Positions 1-7,193 of a stretch of DNA of 16,609 nucleotides are shown here, piece after piece; within the stretch, counting starts at the first letter, position 1; every line of letters starts with the position of its first letter. Where the stretch lies: assembly GCA_900321515.1 (NCBI GenBank), contig ONWI01000025.1, forward strand, positions 1-16,609, read 5' to 3'. A program made the translations under genes and the position numbers. The notes under the pieces were generated by a model. It saw only the letters and a program-made list of their open reading frames with translations, was not told where the DNA came from and did no database searches. Origin of the DNA: an uncultured Eubacteriales bacterium. GTDB taxonomy: Bacteria > Bacillota > Clostridia > Oscillospirales > Acutalibacteraceae.

Positions 1-64
1 AAAAGCCCGCTTCCGATAAGACCACGACCACTTCTAAAAAGCCCGCTTCCGATAAGACCACGAC
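1..64 (+). repeat. 36-bp in-frame tandem repeat, two copies visible
   Basis: Bases 1-28 recur exactly at 37-64, giving a period of 36 bp, or 12 codons, inside the coding tail. The array begins at the window edge, so the true copy number is unknown. In-frame repeats of this kind commonly vary in copy number by slippage or recombination. Confidence 0.85.
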
Positions 65-176
65 TGCTCCTGGGAAAACACAGCCATCCTCGAAAACGAC
101 AGGTACAACATCCTCTACAAATCCCTCGGTTCTTGGCGACGATGAACCATATGATCCCAACGACGTAGTGGGTTGA
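1..176 (+). CDS. C-terminal tail of an unidentified protein (5' end outside window)
   Basis: An open frame runs from base 3 to a TGA at 174-176 and encodes about 57 residues with no start inside the window. The composition is extremely biased to Lys, Thr, Ser, Pro and Ala, followed by an acidic end (GDDEPYDPNDVVG). The first part is a 12-residue unit (KPASDKTTTTSK) that is repeated, the second copy diverging after KPASDKTTT. Such tails are typical of flexible linkers or wall/surface-exposed extensions, but no domain is visible here, so the protein cannot be identified. No sorting motif such as LPXTG is present. No convincing terminator follows: only a T-tract/A-tract pair lies at 177-190. Confidence that this is coding is good because of the preserved 36-bp periodicity and the clean stop; its function is unknown. 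Confidence 0.6.
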   Translation, partial: KPASDKTTTTSKKPASDKTTTAPGKTQPSSKTTGTTSSTNPSVLGDDEPYDPNDVVG

Positions 177-192
177 TTTTTTCAAAAAAGGC

Positions 193-221
193 TTGACAAA
201 TCATTTTCTTAGAGTTATGAT
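193..221 (+). promoter_or_regulatory. Sigma-A promoter for the thrS leader
   Basis: A perfect -35 TTGACA (193-198) and a -10 TATGAT (216-221) are separated by 17 bp. Transcription would start near 228, about 35 bases before the first stem of the T-box leader, as expected for a T-box-controlled aminoacyl-tRNA synthetase gene. Confidence 0.8.
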
Positions 222-254
222 ATTTGTAATAAGACCACATCGGAATATTAAAAA

Positions 255-542
255 AACGTTGAGGGAGAACAAACCTTTCTGTTCCATGTCACAGAGATCC
301 GCCTGTATGCTGAGAGGGCGGACGGGGCATTCAGGCATAAACCGCTCCCGAGTCCGAAGCGAAAAAGCGGCGAGTTGTGCCGCGCAAGCTCCGGCGCACG
401 GCTGCGTTAACGGCTGTTATCATGAGCGGACGCGATTATCTTGAATTAATACGCGTCAACACGGGTGGAACCGTGGGGCATTTTCTCAGACCTTAGCCTC
501 ACCCCGAGCGCATCTTGCGGTGCGTTTGGGGTGAGTTTTTTA
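255..542 (+). promoter_or_regulatory. T-box riboswitch, threonine-specific, upstream of thrS
   Basis: This leader senses uncharged tRNA and lets transcription continue into thrS when charging is low. The base of Stem I is GGGAG (263-267) paired with CTCCC (345-349). The apical part holds TCCGCC/GGCGGA arms enclosing a GCTGAGAG loop motif (308-315), typical of T-box Stem I. Just 5' of the CTCCC arm, in the expected specifier place, is ACC (341-343), a threonine codon. The T-box itself (GGGTGGAACCG, 463-473) contains TGGA, which would pair with a tRNA ending in UCCA. A terminator hairpin follows at 498-542. Specifier, bulge sequence and downstream gene agree. The middle stems (roughly 350-450) were not folded in detail. 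A small open frame crossing this leader is not a gene. Confidence 0.88.
498..542 (+). terminator. T-box-controlled intrinsic terminator before thrS
   Basis: CTCACCCC (498-505) pairs with GGGGTGAG (528-535), with further pairing of GCGCA and TGCG in the inner stem, and is followed at once by a T6 run and ATTT. It is the regulated terminator of the T-box, expected to form when tRNA-Thr is charged. Confidence 0.9.
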
Positions 543-593
543 TTTATTCCGATAATTATTTTATTATTCATTAAATTTTACGGAGGTATAGTT

Positions 594-2537
594 ATGATTA
601 AGGTTACACTTAAAGGCGACGTTAAGGAGTATGAATCCGGAGTATCTGTCGCCGAGGTGGCAAAATCCATCGGCGCCGGTCTTTACAAGTCGGCATGCGC
701 TGCCAGAGTTGACGGCAAGGTGTGCGATCTGCGCACAGTTCTCGACAGCGACTGCGAGGTGGAAATCCTCACATTTGATGATCCGGATGGCAAAAAGGCA
801 TTTTGGCACACGACTTCACATATTCTGGCACAGGCTGTCAAGCGTCTTTATCCCGCCGCAAAGCTGTCAATCGGACCTTCCATCGACAGCGGATTCTATT
901 ATGACTTCGATGTGGAAAAGCCGTTTGCCGCGGAGGATCTTGAAGCCATCGAAAAGGAAATGAAGAGCATCGTAAAGAGCGGCATTGAAATAACGAAATT
1001 CGAGCTTGCCCCCGCCGAAGCGGTAAAGCTGCTCGAGGATATGCAGGAACCTTACAGGGTTGAGCTTTGCAACGAACACGCAGACAAGGGCGAACCCATT
1101 TCGTTCTACAAACAGGCGGAATTCACCGATCTCTGCGCCGGTCCGCACCTTATGAGCGTCGCGCCGGTGAAGGCATTCAGACTTACAAACTGCACTGGCG
1201 CGTACTGGCGCGGGGATTCCAAGAACAAGATGCTCTGCCGCGTCTACGGTGTGTCATTCCCCAAGGCGGCTCAGCTTGAAGAGCATCTGACTATGCTTGA
1301 GGAAGCCAAAAAGCGCGACCACAACAAGCTTGGCAGGGAACTGGAGCTTTTCACAACTTCCGAGGTGATAGGACAGGGATTGCCGATACTGCTGCCCAAG
1401 GGAGCGAGAGTCATTCAGCTCCTCCAGAGATTCGTCGAGGATGAGGAGCAGAAACGCGGCTGGCAGCTTACAAAGACTCCCTTCATGGCGAAAAGCGATC
1501 TCTACAAGATCAGCGGCCACTGGGATCATTATAAGGAAGGCATGTTCGTTATGGGCGAAGAGGCGGACGGCAAGGAATGTTTCGCGCTGCGTCCAATGAC
1601 CTGCCCGTTCCAGTATCAGGCATATCTCAACAGAGCGCGTTCGTATCGCGACCTGCCGCTTCGCTACAACGAGACGTCCACGCTTTTCCGCAACGAGGAC
1701 AGCGGCGAAATGCACGGACTGATCCGTGTACGTCAGTTTACGATCTCCGAGGGACATCTCATGTGCACACCCGAACAGCTTGAGGATGAATTCAAGGGCT
1801 GTCTCGAACTTGCCATCTATATGCTCAAGACACTGGGACTCTACGAGGACGCTTCATATCGCTTCTCGCAGTGGGATCCCGAAAACCGTGACAAGTATAT
1901 CGGTACGGACGAACAGTGGGCAGAGGCTCAGGGCAAGATGAAGACTATTCTCGACGATCTGGATATACCATATTATGTCGGAATCGGTGAGGCAGCGTTC
2001 TACGGACCCAAGCTGGATATTCAGATCAAGAACGTCCACGGCAAGGAGGACACACTCATTACAATCCAGATTGACCAGATGCTTGCCGAGAATTTCGGTA
2101 TGGAATACACCGACAGGGACGGCTCAAAGAAGCGCCCCTATATCATTCACAGGACATCAATCGGCTGCTATGAGAGAACTCTCGCTTATCTCATAGAGAA
2201 GTACGCGGGCGCGTTCCCGACATGGCTTGCGCCGGTTCAGGTAAAGCTCATGCCCATAGCCGACAGACACCTCGATTACATCTATGAGGTTAAGAAGGCA
2301 CTTGAAGCAAAGGGAATCCGCTGCGAAGTCGATGACCGCAACGAGAAGATTGGCTACAAGATCAGAGAGGCACAGGTCAAGAAGATTCCTTACATGGTTA
2401 TCGCCGGAGACAAGGATATTGAAAACGGTACGGTTGCCATCCGCTCCCGCAAGGACGGCGATATCGGAGCAATGACTCCCGCCGAATTTGTCGATCTTAT
2501 TGTCAGCAAGGTGGACTCAAAGGAAATTGACTGCTGA
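594..2537 (+). CDS. thrS: Threonine--tRNA ligase
   Basis: This cytoplasmic class II synthetase charges tRNA-Thr. The 647-residue product has the full bacterial layout: TGS domain (1-61), editing/SAD domain with H72-x3-H76 and C181-x3-H185, catalytic core, and anticodon-binding domain (about 545-640). The expected zinc ligands of the active site are C337, H388 and H519. Motif 2 includes R366 (TLFRNEDS) and motif 3 R528. The ATG at 594 is chosen because CGGAGG (581-586) precedes it; an in-frame extension back to 465 would run through the T-box and terminator. The catalytic segment reads LRPMTCPFQ and FTISEGH where E. coli and B. subtilis have LKPMNCPGH and FT..DAH, marking a different ThrRS subfamily. 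Regulation is by the T-box leader. Identification is secure. Confidence 0.97.
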   Translation: MIKVTLKGDVKEYESGVSVAEVAKSIGAGLYKSACAARVDGKVCDLRTVLDSDCEVEILTFDDPDGKKAFWHTTSHILAQAVKRLYPAAKLSIGPSIDSGFYYDFDVEKPFAAEDLEAIEKEMKSIVKSGIEITKFELAPAEAVKLLEDMQEPYRVELCNEHADKGEPISFYKQAEFTDLCAGPHLMSVAPVKAFRLTNCTGAYWRGDSKNKMLCRVYGVSFPKAAQLEEHLTMLEEAKKRDHNKLGRELELFTTSEVIGQGLPILLPKGARVIQLLQRFVEDEEQKRGWQLTKTPFMAKSDLYKISGHWDHYKEGMFVMGEEADGKECFALRPMTCPFQYQAYLNRARSYRDLPLRYNETSTLFRNEDSGEMHGLIRVRQFTISEGHLMCTPEQLEDEFKGCLELAIYMLKTLGLYEDASYRFSQWDPENRDKYIGTDEQWAEAQGKMKTILDDLDIPYYVGIGEAAFYGPKLDIQIKNVHGKEDTLITIQIDQMLAENFGMEYTDRDGSKKRPYIIHRTSIGCYERTLAYLIEKYAGAFPTWLAPVQVKLMPIADRHLDYIYEVKKALEAKGIRCEVDDRNEKIGYKIREAQVKKIPYMVIAGDKDIENGTVAIRSRKDGDIGAMTPAEFVDLIVSKVDSKEIDC

Positions 2538-2562
2538 AAATAATAATAATGCAGAGAAGTTA

Positions 2563-2590
2563 TTGACATCCGCAAAAAGTGTGATATAAT
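2563..2590 (+). promoter_or_regulatory. Promoter of the pucR-like/dehydrogenase pair
   Basis: TTGACA (2563-2568) and TATAAT (2585-2590) are separated by 16 bp, with an extended TG element (2582-2583) directly before the -10. It lies 26 bp after the thrS stop and points into the regulator gene, so the pair can be transcribed apart from thrS. No thrS terminator is visible before it. Confidence 0.85.
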
Positions 2591-2637
2591 TTCAAGTGAA
2601 GAATACTCACTTTGAGGTGCGGCTGGAGTGGATGACA

Positions 2638-3873
2638 ATGACAATTTCGGTGGAAGAGCTTTATCGCAGGGCGCAAATGCTGCGCGAATACGAGATACAG
2701 CTTACAGCGGGGAAGGACCATGCGGATGTTCCTGTGTTTAGGGTGGTTGTCGTGGCTGACCTTGATTCCGCCGAAAAGACGCAGATGTATGACATTGTTA
2801 TATTTAACGCGGCGTGCAGGGGCAAGTGCAGCATACTCAACGCGGCAGAACGGGTCAGTTCAAGGAAGGCGGGCGCGCTGGTAATCAGCCGTTCCGAATA
2901 TGCCTCATGTGAACTGACCCAGGCGCGCCGGCTGTGTGACAGCCTTTCGCTGCCGCTGATTGAGGTAGCGGCAGCGTATTGTCTGCCGTCGCTCGTCAGT
3001 TTTTTCTATGAAGAGATAATTGAATATTTTGAATCGGTGCAGAGCGTGTCAAAGCTGCTCCAGGGCGTGATAATGATGCCTGACCATTACCGCAATTACA
3101 GGAATATCCTGGGCAGATACGGCTTTTTGGAGCATTCGGATTACTGCGTCGCTGTGTGTGACTTTGTGAGCAGAGACAAACAGGTTTCCGAGCCATGCAA
3201 TCTGATTCCGATATCGCATTTCTTTGAAATTGGCATAAGGATGAACGGGTACGCCTCAGCCGTTCTGTCGATGGACTGTCGGCTGGCTGTTGTGTTTGCT
3301 GACTTCGGGGAGGAAAACGTCATCGCATCCCTCAAAAGGGGAATAGCGTCCATTCCGCCGGATATGAGCGACGGGTTGGGAATATATATAGGAGTCAGTG
3401 AAGTGGTAAGGGGCATATCCAATCTTTCCGACCTTTACGCGTTTGCCGCAAAAGCCGCCGTGCTTCAGATGCGCAGGGGAAACGACAGGATTCCTCTCAG
3501 CTCTTCCGAAAACCCGCTCAACAGATTTATGATTTCCCTGAATAAACGTGAGGCGATAAATTCGCTGGTTAGAGACACCATGCAGGAGCTTGCGGAGTAT
3601 GACAGACAGAACGACACATATTACATCGAGCTTCTCCGGACGTATTTCAGGAATAACTGCTCGGCGCAGAAGACCGCAAACGAGCTTTATGTACACAGAA
3701 ATTCCGTGAATTATGCGCTGCGCAAGATTGAGAGCATATTGGGCTGCAATTTGTCGGATATCAACACGAAGGCATGGCTCTTTCTTGCATTGGGATTTTC
3801 TGAACTGTCGGGCGATGATTATTATTTTTCCGGGAGAACCGGCAACATTTCTGACAGGAGGTGGTTCCCATGA
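2638..3873 (+). CDS. PucR-family transcriptional regulator
   Basis: A predicted cytoplasmic DNA-binding regulator of 411 residues. The C-terminal 80 residues or so (about 330-410) carry the PucR/CdaR-type helix-turn-helix, with the family's LLRTYFRNNCSAQKTANEL and YVHRNSVNYALRKIE pattern. The N-terminal 120 residues resemble the PucR sensory domain (a beta-rich start, ...AGALVISRSEY..., then LPLIEV). The middle is a less defined GGDEF-like or dimerisation region. ATG 2638 is chosen because GGAG at 2625-2628 is 9 bp upstream; ATG 2632 is also possible. GTG 2596 sits at the predicted transcription start and is unlikely. Its stop overlaps the next start (ATGA, 3870-3873), so the dehydrogenase is probably co-translated and may be its target. 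Effector unknown; family members respond to purine-degradation or sugar-diacid/glycerate metabolites. Confidence 0.85.
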   Translation: MTISVEELYRRAQMLREYEIQLTAGKDHADVPVFRVVVVADLDSAEKTQMYDIVIFNAACRGKCSILNAAERVSSRKAGALVISRSEYASCELTQARRLCDSLSLPLIEVAAAYCLPSLVSFFYEEIIEYFESVQSVSKLLQGVIMMPDHYRNYRNILGRYGFLEHSDYCVAVCDFVSRDKQVSEPCNLIPISHFFEIGIRMNGYASAVLSMDCRLAVVFADFGEENVIASLKRGIASIPPDMSDGLGIYIGVSEVVRGISNLSDLYAFAAKAAVLQMRRGNDRIPLSSSENPLNRFMISLNKREAINSLVRDTMQELAEYDRQNDTYYIELLRTYFRNNCSAQKTANELYVHRNSVNYALRKIESILGCNLSDINTKAWLFLALGFSELSGDDYYFSGRTGNISDRRWFP

Positions 3874-4838
3874 AAATTACTGTATTGGATATGGATACTG
3901 CTGAAATCGGCGGGGATATTTCGCTCGATGAGCTTGCTGAACTTGGAGAACTTAGCGTATTCGGCAAGACCGGAGGAAATGATACTGCCTCGCTTATAGA
4001 CAATTCCGAAGCGGTGATATGCAACAAGACGCGAATCACCCGAGAGGTTATGGACTCCTGCCCGAATCTGAGATACGTCGGACTGATGGGAACGGGCTTT
4101 GATCAGGTGGATTTAACCGCGGCTGACGAGCTGGGAATAACGGTATGCAATGTGCCCTCATATTCCTCTGACGCGGTTGCGCAGCACACCTTCGGGTTAA
4201 TACTCAATTACTACGGAAGGATTTCCGAATATACCGCCGACTGCGCTTCGGGCGGCTGGACGGAGAAGAAATATTTATCCGTTTTCGGACGTGAAACTCA
4301 CGAGCTTGCCGGAAAGACGATAGGACTTATCGGCTGCGGCGGCATCGGAAAAAGAGTGGCGCGCATTGCGGACGCGTTCGGAATGCGTGTGCTGGCTTAC
4401 AACCGCGATCCGGAGCGGCTGGCGGATATTCCGTATGTCACAACGGTCCCGCTTGAAAGACTGCTGATTGAATCGGATATTGTCTCGATACACTGTCCTC
4501 TGAATGATTCCACTCGCGGACTTGTCAATCTCCGCACGCTTGCCATGATGAAGCCTTCGGCTCTGCTTGTCAACACTTCGCGCGGAGGAATTATCAACGA
4601 GGCTGATCTTGCTCAGGCTCTGAATGAAGGCATTATTGCGGCAGCCGCGGTTGATGTGCTGACAGATGAGCCGATGACCTCCGATACTCCTCTCGGAACG
4701 GCGAGGAATATTGTCTTTACGCCTCACATAGCGTGGGCGCCTGTTGAGACCCGCGAAAGGCTCTTTGGAATCGTAGCTGACAACCTCCGCGCCTTCATGG
4801 ACGGCAAGCCGCGGAACACCGTGCATTGCGGTATGTAA
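3870..4838 (+). CDS. D-isomer-specific 2-hydroxyacid dehydrogenase (glycerate dehydrogenase-like)
   Basis: A 322-residue NAD(P)-dependent oxidoreductase that interconverts a 2-keto acid and a D-2-hydroxy acid. It shows the split family fold: catalytic domain at both ends and a central Rossmann domain with G155-x-G157-x-x-G160. Catalytic residues are visible as R238 (NTSRGG), E267 (DEP) and H286 (TPHIAW). The second Rossmann strand ends in N178-R179 instead of the acidic residue that favours NAD, which suggests possible NADP use. Overall it is closest in style to hydroxypyruvate reductase/glycerate dehydrogenase, but the substrate is not certain. ATG 3870 follows AGGAGG (3856-3861) at 8 bp; it overlaps the stop of the PucR-like gene. 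A terminator follows at 4879-4909. Confidence 0.9.
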   Translation: MKITVLDMDTAEIGGDISLDELAELGELSVFGKTGGNDTASLIDNSEAVICNKTRITREVMDSCPNLRYVGLMGTGFDQVDLTAADELGITVCNVPSYSSDAVAQHTFGLILNYYGRISEYTADCASGGWTEKKYLSVFGRETHELAGKTIGLIGCGGIGKRVARIADAFGMRVLAYNRDPERLADIPYVTTVPLERLLIESDIVSIHCPLNDSTRGLVNLRTLAMMKPSALLVNTSRGGIINEADLAQALNEGIIAAAAVDVLTDEPMTSDTPLGTARNIVFTPHIAWAPVETRERLFGIVADNLRAFMDGKPRNTVHCGM

Positions 4839-4878
4839 ATAATAAGAGCCTGTTCTTCAGTCGGAGAGCGGTGAATAG

Positions 4879-4909
4879 TCCCGGACGGCATATTATCCGG
4901 GGCTTTTTT
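4879..4909 (+). terminator. Intrinsic terminator after the dehydrogenase
   Basis: CCCGGA (4880-4885) pairs with TCCGGG (4896-4901) over a 10-base loop, followed by GC and T6 (4904-4909). The stem is short but GC-rich and the T run is good. Confidence 0.75.
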
Positions 4910-4991
4910 GCTTTTGCTATAAAATTTTTAGAATTTATAAATAAAAAAACAAAAAAGTTATCAAAAAACACTTCATTTTTATGCATTTGTA

Positions 4992-5000
4992 TGATATAAT
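4992..5000 (+). promoter_or_regulatory. Extended -10 promoter for the hprK operon
   Basis: TATAAT (4995-5000) is preceded by TG (4992-4993). The -35 position 17 bp upstream reads TTCATT, a poor match, so the extended -10 probably does the work. The surrounding DNA (4920-5060) is very AT-rich. Transcription would start near 5007 and give a leader of about 65 bases. Confidence 0.6.
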
Positions 5001-5071
5001 TACAATAACTATAGTTGCAAGAATTATATTTCTATGTGAGAAATAAAAATACAAATGAAAGGTCGTATAGT

Positions 5072-6040
5072 ATGGCAATTACTTTCACAGTCTCGCTTGC
5101 GAAGATTATCAAGGAATTTTCGCTCGAAACCGTATATCTTGAAAAGAACCCGGAGGAAGTGCTCATTTCATCCAACGAAGTCAATCGCCCCGGCGTTGAA
5201 CTGACCGGTTTTTTCAATTTTTATGACAGCGGACGTATTCTGGTCTGCGGCAACACGGAAATGGCTTATCTCGGCGGCTTCACTGCTGAACAGAGAGCAA
5301 AATGCCTTGATGATCTGATGTCCAGAGGAGCGCCTGCGCTCATACTCTGCCGCAACTTTGAGCCGTATGAGGAAATGCTCGACGCGGCAAAGAAATACAA
5401 CATGCCTGTATTTGTTACGCCTGAACCGACGTCGCAATTCATGTCCGACTTGGTTGCGCTGCTCAATGTTGAACTTGCTCCCCGTGTAACAAGACACGGT
5501 GTTCTGGTAGAAGTCTACGGCGAAGGCATTCTGCTTCTTGGCGACAGCGGCGTCGGCAAGAGCGAGACGGCAATAGAACTGGTCAAGAGAGGCCACCGTC
5601 TTATTGCTGACGACGCGGTGGAGATCCGCAAGGTGTCCAACAAGACACTTGTAGGTTCAGCGCCCGCCAATATCCGGCACTTTATTGAGCTTCGCGGCAT
5701 AGGCATTATCAATGCCCGCCGCATATTCGGTATGGGCGCCGTCAAGATCACCGAAAAGATCGACCTGGTTATAGGTCTTGAAAACTGGGATCCCGATAAG
5801 GTCTATGACCGTATGGGTATGGAAAATGAATACACTGAGCTTCTCGGCAATAAACTGCCTATGCTGACGATTCCGGTCAAGCCCGGCAGAAATTTAGCCA
5901 TAATCATCGAGGTTGCAGCTATGAACAACCGCCAGAAGAAGATGGGCTACAATGCCGCGCAGGAGCTTCTGCATAATCTTGGCATGGATGTGGTTCCCAC
6001 CACTCCCGAGGTCAAGGAGGAATGGGACAGCTTCAGCTGA
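5072..6040 (+). CDS. hprK: HPr kinase/phosphorylase
   Basis: A bifunctional enzyme that phosphorylates and dephosphorylates Ser-46 of the phosphocarrier HPr (and Crh), setting CcpA-dependent catabolite control in Firmicutes. The 322-residue product has the N-terminal HPrK domain (about 1-130) and a C-terminal kinase domain. Walker A is GDSGVGKS (157-164), H142 lies in the expected catalytic position (RHG), D180-D181 follow, and the K3/signature segment (ELRGIGIINARRIFGMGAV) is at 206-224. ATG 5072 is chosen because AAAGG (5058-5062) lies 9 bp upstream and the family starts near this residue; a TTG at 5015 has no such support. It is the first gene of the hprK-to-osmC run. No HPr or Crh gene is in the window. 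Confidence 0.97.
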   Translation: MAITFTVSLAKIIKEFSLETVYLEKNPEEVLISSNEVNRPGVELTGFFNFYDSGRILVCGNTEMAYLGGFTAEQRAKCLDDLMSRGAPALILCRNFEPYEEMLDAAKKYNMPVFVTPEPTSQFMSDLVALLNVELAPRVTRHGVLVEVYGEGILLLGDSGVGKSETAIELVKRGHRLIADDAVEIRKVSNKTLVGSAPANIRHFIELRGIGIINARRIFGMGAVKITEKIDLVIGLENWDPDKVYDRMGMENEYTELLGNKLPMLTIPVKPGRNLAIIIEVAAMNNRQKKMGYNAAQELLHNLGMDVVPTTPEVKEEWDSFS

Positions 6041-6105
6041 TCTGCGTCTGAATATTAAATCATCATTGTGTAATTCTTTCAGATTTTATGTGAAAATAAT
6101 GCATG

Positions 6106-6127
6106 AGCGCACATTTATGCGTGCGCT
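6106..6127. other. 7-bp inverted repeat in the hprK-glucokinase spacer
   Basis: AGCGCAC (6106-6112) and GTGCGCT (6121-6127) surround an 8-base loop within the 123-bp spacer. It is not followed by a T run, so it is not a standard terminator. It could be an operator, an mRNA-processing hairpin or a weak attenuator. No convincing promoter was found in this spacer. Confidence 0.4.
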
Positions 6128-6163
6128 GTGTGTTAAATAATAAAATTGTTGAGGTGTATTTTT

Positions 6164-7132
6164 ATGTACAATCTTGGTATCGATCTCGGCGGAATGAGCG
6201 TTAAGGTGGGCGTAGTGGATGAAAACAACGCTATTATCGGCAAAGCTGCCGTACCCACCAATTCGCCCAATCAGCCGCCCCGTCCCGCTGATGACATTAT
6301 GGACGACATCGCCACCGCGTGTCATCTGGCAGTCGAGAACGCGGGTGTGAGTTTTGACGAGGTCGAAAATATCGGTCTTGGCTGTCCCGGTTCGGTCAAT
6401 TCGAGCACTGGTATGCTCGAATTCTCCGGCAATTTAGGCATGAGGAACTATCCGGTAGCGGAAAAGCTGCAAGAACGTCTGGGCCGCAAGGTTTTCATTG
6501 AGAACGACGCTAACGCGGCTGCTTACGGTGAGTCTATCGCCGGCGCTGCAAAGGGCGCGAAGAACGCTGTCTGCGTTACTCTGGGTACAGGTGTCGGCGG
6601 CGGCATAATCATCGACGGCAGAATATACAGCGGTTCCAATTACGCCGGCGGCGAGCTTGGACATATGGTGATAGTAGCCGGCGGCAGACATTGCACCTGC
6701 GGCAGAGACGGCTGCTGGGAGGCATATGCATCCGCTTCCGCTCTTATCTATCAGACGCAGCTTAAAATGCTCGATGATAAGACTTCTTCCATGTGGAATA
6801 TCGTAGAAGGCGACCTGAGAAACGTCAACGGCAAGACCGCGTTTGACGCATATCGCATGGGCGATAAGGCAGGCAGCGAGGTTGTGGATAAATATATTTC
6901 CTACATAGCCTGCGGCGTAACAAATGTTATCAATATCTTCCAGCCTGACATTATCTGTATCGGCGGCGGTGTCAGCAAGGAGGGTGACACTCTTCTGGCG
7001 CCCCTTAAGAGCTATGTCAACGACGAGCGCTTTGGCAAGAATTTGGCCAAGCAGACCGAGATAGTTGTCGCGAAGCTCGGAAATGACGCCGGAATTATCG
7101 GTGCGGCAAATCTTTATCGCAACGTTGAATGA
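6164..7132 (+). CDS. glcK: ROK-family glucokinase
   Basis: A predicted cytoplasmic ATP-dependent glucokinase producing glucose 6-phosphate from free glucose. The 322-residue product has the actin-like ATPase fold: phosphate 1 motif at 5-13 (GIDLGGMSV), catalytic D115 in ENDANAAA, and phosphate 2 loop TLGTGVGGG (139-147). The ROK zinc motif is H167 (GELGH) with C177, C179 and C184 in CTCGRDGCWE. The E-x-G-H and CxCG-x2-GCWE arrangement fits glucokinases better than ROK repressors, and there is no N-terminal winged helix. ATG 6164 follows GAGGTG (6151-6156). Lying directly after hprK, it ties non-PTS glucose entry to HPr-based carbon signalling. Other hexose substrates, such as N-acetylmannosamine, cannot be ruled out. 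Confidence 0.9.
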   Translation: MYNLGIDLGGMSVKVGVVDENNAIIGKAAVPTNSPNQPPRPADDIMDDIATACHLAVENAGVSFDEVENIGLGCPGSVNSSTGMLEFSGNLGMRNYPVAEKLQERLGRKVFIENDANAAAYGESIAGAAKGAKNAVCVTLGTGVGGGIIIDGRIYSGSNYAGGELGHMVIVAGGRHCTCGRDGCWEAYASASALIYQTQLKMLDDKTSSMWNIVEGDLRNVNGKTAFDAYRMGDKAGSEVVDKYISYIACGVTNVINIFQPDIICIGGGVSKEGDTLLAPLKSYVNDERFGKNLAKQTEIVVAKLGNDAGIIGAANLYRNVE

Positions 7133-7193
7133 TTCGTGTCAGTTACGGAATAATTTAATTATCAATAAACTAACCCGGAGGCATTAATATCTG

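Noticed and set aside
177..192. T6/A6 pair as terminator of the first gene
   Set aside because: The stem would be A-T only and is not followed by a T run.
193..444. 83-residue open frame on the plus strand
   Set aside because: It starts on the -35 TTG of the promoter and crosses the T-box leader; no ribosome binding site and no coding character.
465..593. N-terminal extension of ThrRS by 43 residues
   Set aside because: It would translate the T-box and its terminator; the ATG at 594 has CGGAGG and begins the TGS domain exactly.
1254..1757. 167-residue minus-strand open frame
   Set aside because: Antisense shadow of thrS, arising from codon bias in a GC-rich third position.
2596..2637. GTG start for the PucR-like regulator
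   Set aside because: It lies only 6 bp after the -10 box, so it would be at or before the transcription start; ATG 2638 (or 2632) fits better.
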